Source: Clostridia bacterium (GTDB lineage: Bacteria; Bacillota; Clostridia; Oscillospirales; Acutalibacteraceae). Taken from it: a stretch of 64,000 bases of DNA. The stretch lies in the NCBI GenBank assembly GCA_029098305.1, contig JAQXOB010000020.1, positions 1 through 64,000 on the forward strand. The letters run 5' to 3'. Made by a program: the position numbers and the translations under genes. Below the pieces are notes generated by a model. It was not told the DNA's origin. It saw nothing but the letters and a program-made list of their open reading frames with translations, and did no database searches. Positions 61,596 to 64,000 of this stretch are shown one piece after another (positions within the stretch are counted from its first letter, which is position 1; every line of letters begins with the position of its first letter).

Positions 61596-64000
61596 TTATG
61601 GAATTATTTCTACATTATAGTGACCAAAGCCGTCATGTTCACTCAATCTAAATTCTACTGAATCTTGTACAGAAGATACATCAATATCAACAGTTTGTTC
61701 TGAACCGTTTGTGAAAATAATCATATCGTATTTGTCCAAATCAAGATCAAAGTAATATAATGAATCACCACTTTCAGAATCTTCAATTAATTTCATTTCT
61801 GCTCCCGGCCATGTTTGAAGCTCATCAAACGGATCGCTATTCCATGCGTAAATCATTACTTTTTTCCAATCTTTAGAGTTGCTAAAGTAAATACGTATGA
61901 TGCTAGAATATTCGACATCACTCTCTGTTTCAGTGTCGCTGTTATTTAAAGAAGTGTCTGTTTCACTTTCTACATCAGATTCCAAATTTGAATCGGAATC
62001 TGTATTCTCAGAATCTGTAGAGGTATTTACTTCTGTGTCAACATAGAAATATTGACCTGACTTAAATTCAGAAAGCAACAAAGCAATATATTTTTGTATA
62101 TCAACAACATCTTCGAGCGTAATATCGTTATCAGCATTTACATCAGCAGATTTTTTAGAAGCATCATCAAGCTCAGTAAGCTTTGCAATATATCTCTGTA
62201 GGGTTGTAACGTCTACAAGTGTGATGCTATTGTTATTATCAACATCACCAAACACACGTTTTGTTGGAACAACATCCACTGGATATTGTTCACCACTATA
62301 TACATAAACTACGTTTATAGTACCAGGTGTGCAATAGCCTAGGCTGTTAGCTGGTGTAACCACAGATGTGTATTCAGGTACATCTTTCTTAGGTGTAAGA
62401 TATGTAGTATTGCTGTCGATATTCTTTAGTTCTTGAACATCATCTTCAGCTACTTTCTTACCATTTACATCTACATAGCTTGTTACAACTGTACAGTTAA
62501 AGGTTGTGACTCCGTTTTTAATCCAAACTTCACCTGCTGCCTCATATCCAGGCATATTTGCTGCAGGATCCTGCTCAGATCCACCGTTATTAAAACAGAA
62601 ACGTGCAGCACTCAGGTTTTCAATTGTTTTAACATTATATCCTTCGTCATCCTTTGTGCTAACCTTTGTGCCCGGCCATGCTCTAAGTGCTTCTTTTCCA
62701 TCTACTGTGTAGCAATAGAAATATACACGTGACCAGTTATTTGAATTATAATAGTGAACAGTTAATTTGGTATTAAGCTTATTGTAATAATAGTTTATTT
62801 CAACATTTTTTGTACCAAATATACCTACAATATTGGCTGGCAACTTGCTTGTGTCAAGTGCATATCCCTGAATTGCTGCTGGGAATTGCTCGTAATAATC
62901 GCCTTCGCTAGTTTTTGATATAATAGGTTCTCTCAGTTTATTTCCGCTTTCATCAAGGTAATTTACGGTAACTGTACCCTTAAAGCAATCAGCCTCATTA
63001 TAATAGAAGTTTATTGTAGCGCCATCAGATGTTACTATACCGGTTGTTGTGTCCTCTGTGCCATCATAATCATAATAGAAGCAGAGATCATTATCAGGTG
63101 AAATTCTGAAAGTATCGCCAACATGATATATATTCTTAGTTGACTTTAGTGTTTCGCCGGATGTCTTGTTGATATGATTAACATTAATAGCAACGATTTC
63201 AACAGGTTTTGCAACTGCTTTATCAAAGCTTTCTTTATCTACCAATATCATTGCAGATTTTGCAGGAACTGTTATAGCTCCGTTTTTAACCTCACCAAGG
63301 CTTGTTAGTCCGGCTGATTTATCATTAGCAACGATTACCCAATCCTTTGGCATAGTTTCATAGCCTTCAAGTGTAATCTTTGTGCTACTATCACCGGCAT
63401 TTATTACAACGCCGACATAGTTCCACTCGCTGTCTGCATTTTTAGTTTTGTTATCGATTGTATATGCCAAACAGCTTTCAGGTATTCCATTATGGCAGAA
63501 ATAGTATCTTCCTGCAGAAGTGGTTGTGCTGTCTGTAAATGGGGAATAGGCATCTCTTATTTCTAGAAGTCCCTTATAGTAAGCTGTAGATGTAGAATAT
63601 GTCTTTGTGCGTTCCCAGTCAATAGCATTAATAGTGTCAGGAGAATTGTAGCTATTCTTTTCACCAAGTTTAGTTCTACAGAATTCTTCACCTGCAAGAG
63701 CAAATGGTATACCATTACCTGTAAGTGTTATTGCCTCAGAAAGCATTGTAAGCTTTTCGGCCTCTTCACTATATTCATCATAGCTACCTAATGATAGTGA
63801 AGCTACAAATTTATCAAATAAAGTAAGGTTATCGTGAGCAGACTGATAAAGTACGCTCTGAGAAGGTGCAACAGCAGTCCATCCATTTGAGAAAGTTCCT
63901 GCTACGTTACCGCTCAATCCTGCCTTTAATATGTTTGCAAACTTAGCAGATCCTGTTTGAACAAAGCCACCATCAGAACCTTCTGTGCTACCCTTAACAG
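61596..64000 (-). CDS. Type I pullulanase (GH13) with internal dockerin and CBM26-like modules, 3' part
   Basis: The frame is open to the right edge, so the N-terminus and most of the catalytic barrel are missing; a TTG at 63917 is only an internal codon. At least 800 residues are visible. In order: the end of the GH13 barrel with GSDGGFVQTGSAKFANILKA and YQSAHDNLTLFDK (conserved region IV); a beta domain; MucBP-like repeats (about 62775-63170, with VTVNYLDESGNK); a first CBM26-like starch-binding module (about 62505-62770, YNSNNWSRVYFYCY...AWPG); another MucBP-like stretch; a type I dockerin (about 62070-62249, GDVDNNNSITL and ADVNADNDITL); a Ser/Thr/Asp/Glu linker; and a C-terminal second CBM26-like module (61602-61905, FSNSKDWKKVMIYAW). 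Secreted debranching enzyme for alpha-1,6 links of starch. Confidence 0.92.
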   Translation of the reverse strand, partial: VKGSTEGSDGGFVQTGSAKFANILKAGLSGNVAGTFSNGWTAVAPSQSVLYQSAHDNLTLFDKFVASLSLGSYDEYSEEAEKLTMLSEAITLTGNGIPFALAGEEFCRTKLGEKNSYNSPDTINAIDWERTKTYSTSTAYYKGLLEIRDAYSPFTDSTTTSAGRYYFCHNGIPESCLAYTIDNKTKNADSEWNYVGVVINAGDSSTKITLEGYETMPKDWVIVANDKSAGLTSLGEVKNGAITVPAKSAMILVDKESFDKAVAKPVEIVAINVNHINKTSGETLKSTKNIYHVGDTFRISPDNDLCFYYDYDGTEDTTTGIVTSDGATINFYYNEADCFKGTVTVNYLDESGNKLREPIISKTSEGDYYEQFPAAIQGYALDTSKLPANIVGIFGTKNVEINYYYNKLNTKLTVHYYNSNNWSRVYFYCYTVDGKEALRAWPGTKVSTKDDEGYNVKTIENLSAARFCFNNGGSEQDPAANMPGYEAAGEVWIKNGVTTFNCTVVTSYVDVNGKKVAEDDVQELKNIDSNTTYLTPKKDVPEYTSVVTPANSLGYCTPGTINVVYVYSGEQYPVDVVPTKRVFGDVDNNNSITLVDVTTLQRYIAKLTELDDASKKSADVNADNDITLEDVVDIQKYIALLLSEFKSGQYFYVDTEVNTSTDSENTDSDSNLESDVESETDTSLNNSDTETESDVEYSSIIRIYFSNSKDWKKVMIYAWNSDPFDELQTWPGAEMKLIEDSESGDSLYYFDLDLDKYDMIIFTNGSEQTVDIDVSSVQDSVEFRLSEHDGFGHYNVEIIP

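Noticed and set aside
1..64000. CRISPR arrays, tRNA/rRNA genes, insertion sequences, prophage genes
   Set aside because: Looked for repeated spacers, cloverleaf-like segments, transposase or integrase motifs and terminal repeats; none seen.

Overview
The window looks like chromosomal DNA of a spore-forming, low-GC Gram-positive anaerobe of the Ruminococcus / Oscillospiraceae group. The evidence is the Clostridia-type order of housekeeping genes, near-consensus sigma-A promoters, a spoVAC gene, and four secreted proteins with type I dockerin modules. One of these is a type I pullulanase with CBM26-like starch-binding modules, which points to a starch-degrading Ruminococcus of the R. bromii (amylosome) kind. 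That species-level guess is inference.

Layout. 1-7.2 kb: small operons with a zinc-ligand-less VanY-like membrane protein, TrhA, two HAD hydrolases, a YfcE-type phosphodiesterase, a tiny secreted dockerin-only protein, a predicted nucleotidyltransferase and an AlkD-like protein. 7.2-9.6 kb (minus): ylxM-ffh-rpsP-khpA from a perfect TTGACA/TATAAT promoter with a hairpin at the predicted mRNA 5' end. 9.8-25.7 kb (plus): a long housekeeping run, luxS-mtnN-alr-rlmB-dprA-topA-trmFO-plsX-rnc-radical SAM-smc-ftsY-rdgB-yhbY, closed by a strong terminator. 25.8-38.2 kb: tepA-like protease, uppP, ftsK, ygiQ, a 53-codon ORF, several flavoproteins, a WYL regulator and rex. 38.2-44.5 kb: a secreted block with a 1395-residue dockerin-bearing papain-like protease, a lipoprotein and a dockerin-bearing polysaccharide deacetylase. 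44.7-49.5 kb: yfhO, a PepV-type dipeptidase and a membrane protein. 49.6-55.8 kb (minus): zinc-ribbon membrane protein, era, ybeY, phoH and uvrA. 56-64 kb: dacF-type carboxypeptidase, a lone spoVAC, a lipoprotein cut by an in-frame stop, a CrtI-like flavoprotein, a DAO-Rieske protein and the 3' part of the pullulanase gene.

How the genes work together. The housekeeping blocks cover protein targeting (ffh, ftsY, ylxM), chromosome handling (smc, topA, ftsK, dprA, uvrA), RNA maturation (rnc, trmFO, rlmB, ybeY, era, khpA, yhbY), envelope synthesis (alr, plsX, uppP, dacF) and the activated-methyl cycle (mtnN, luxS). The accessory content is extracellular: the dockerin proteins should dock on cohesin scaffoldins encoded elsewhere and together would attack starch, protein and acetylated glycans.

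Most interesting items: a possible new domain repeated three times in the dockerin protease; a leader hairpin in uvrA that would bring a distant Shine-Dalgarno close to the start codon; a lipoprotein reading frame interrupted by one TAA but open for 25 more codons; the dockerin-only protein; a 19-codon ORF overlapping the WYL regulator start; and an apparently non-AUG start for the radical SAM gene after rnc. No tRNA, rRNA, CRISPR array, insertion sequence or prophage was seen, and no stretch above 300 bases lacks a gene.
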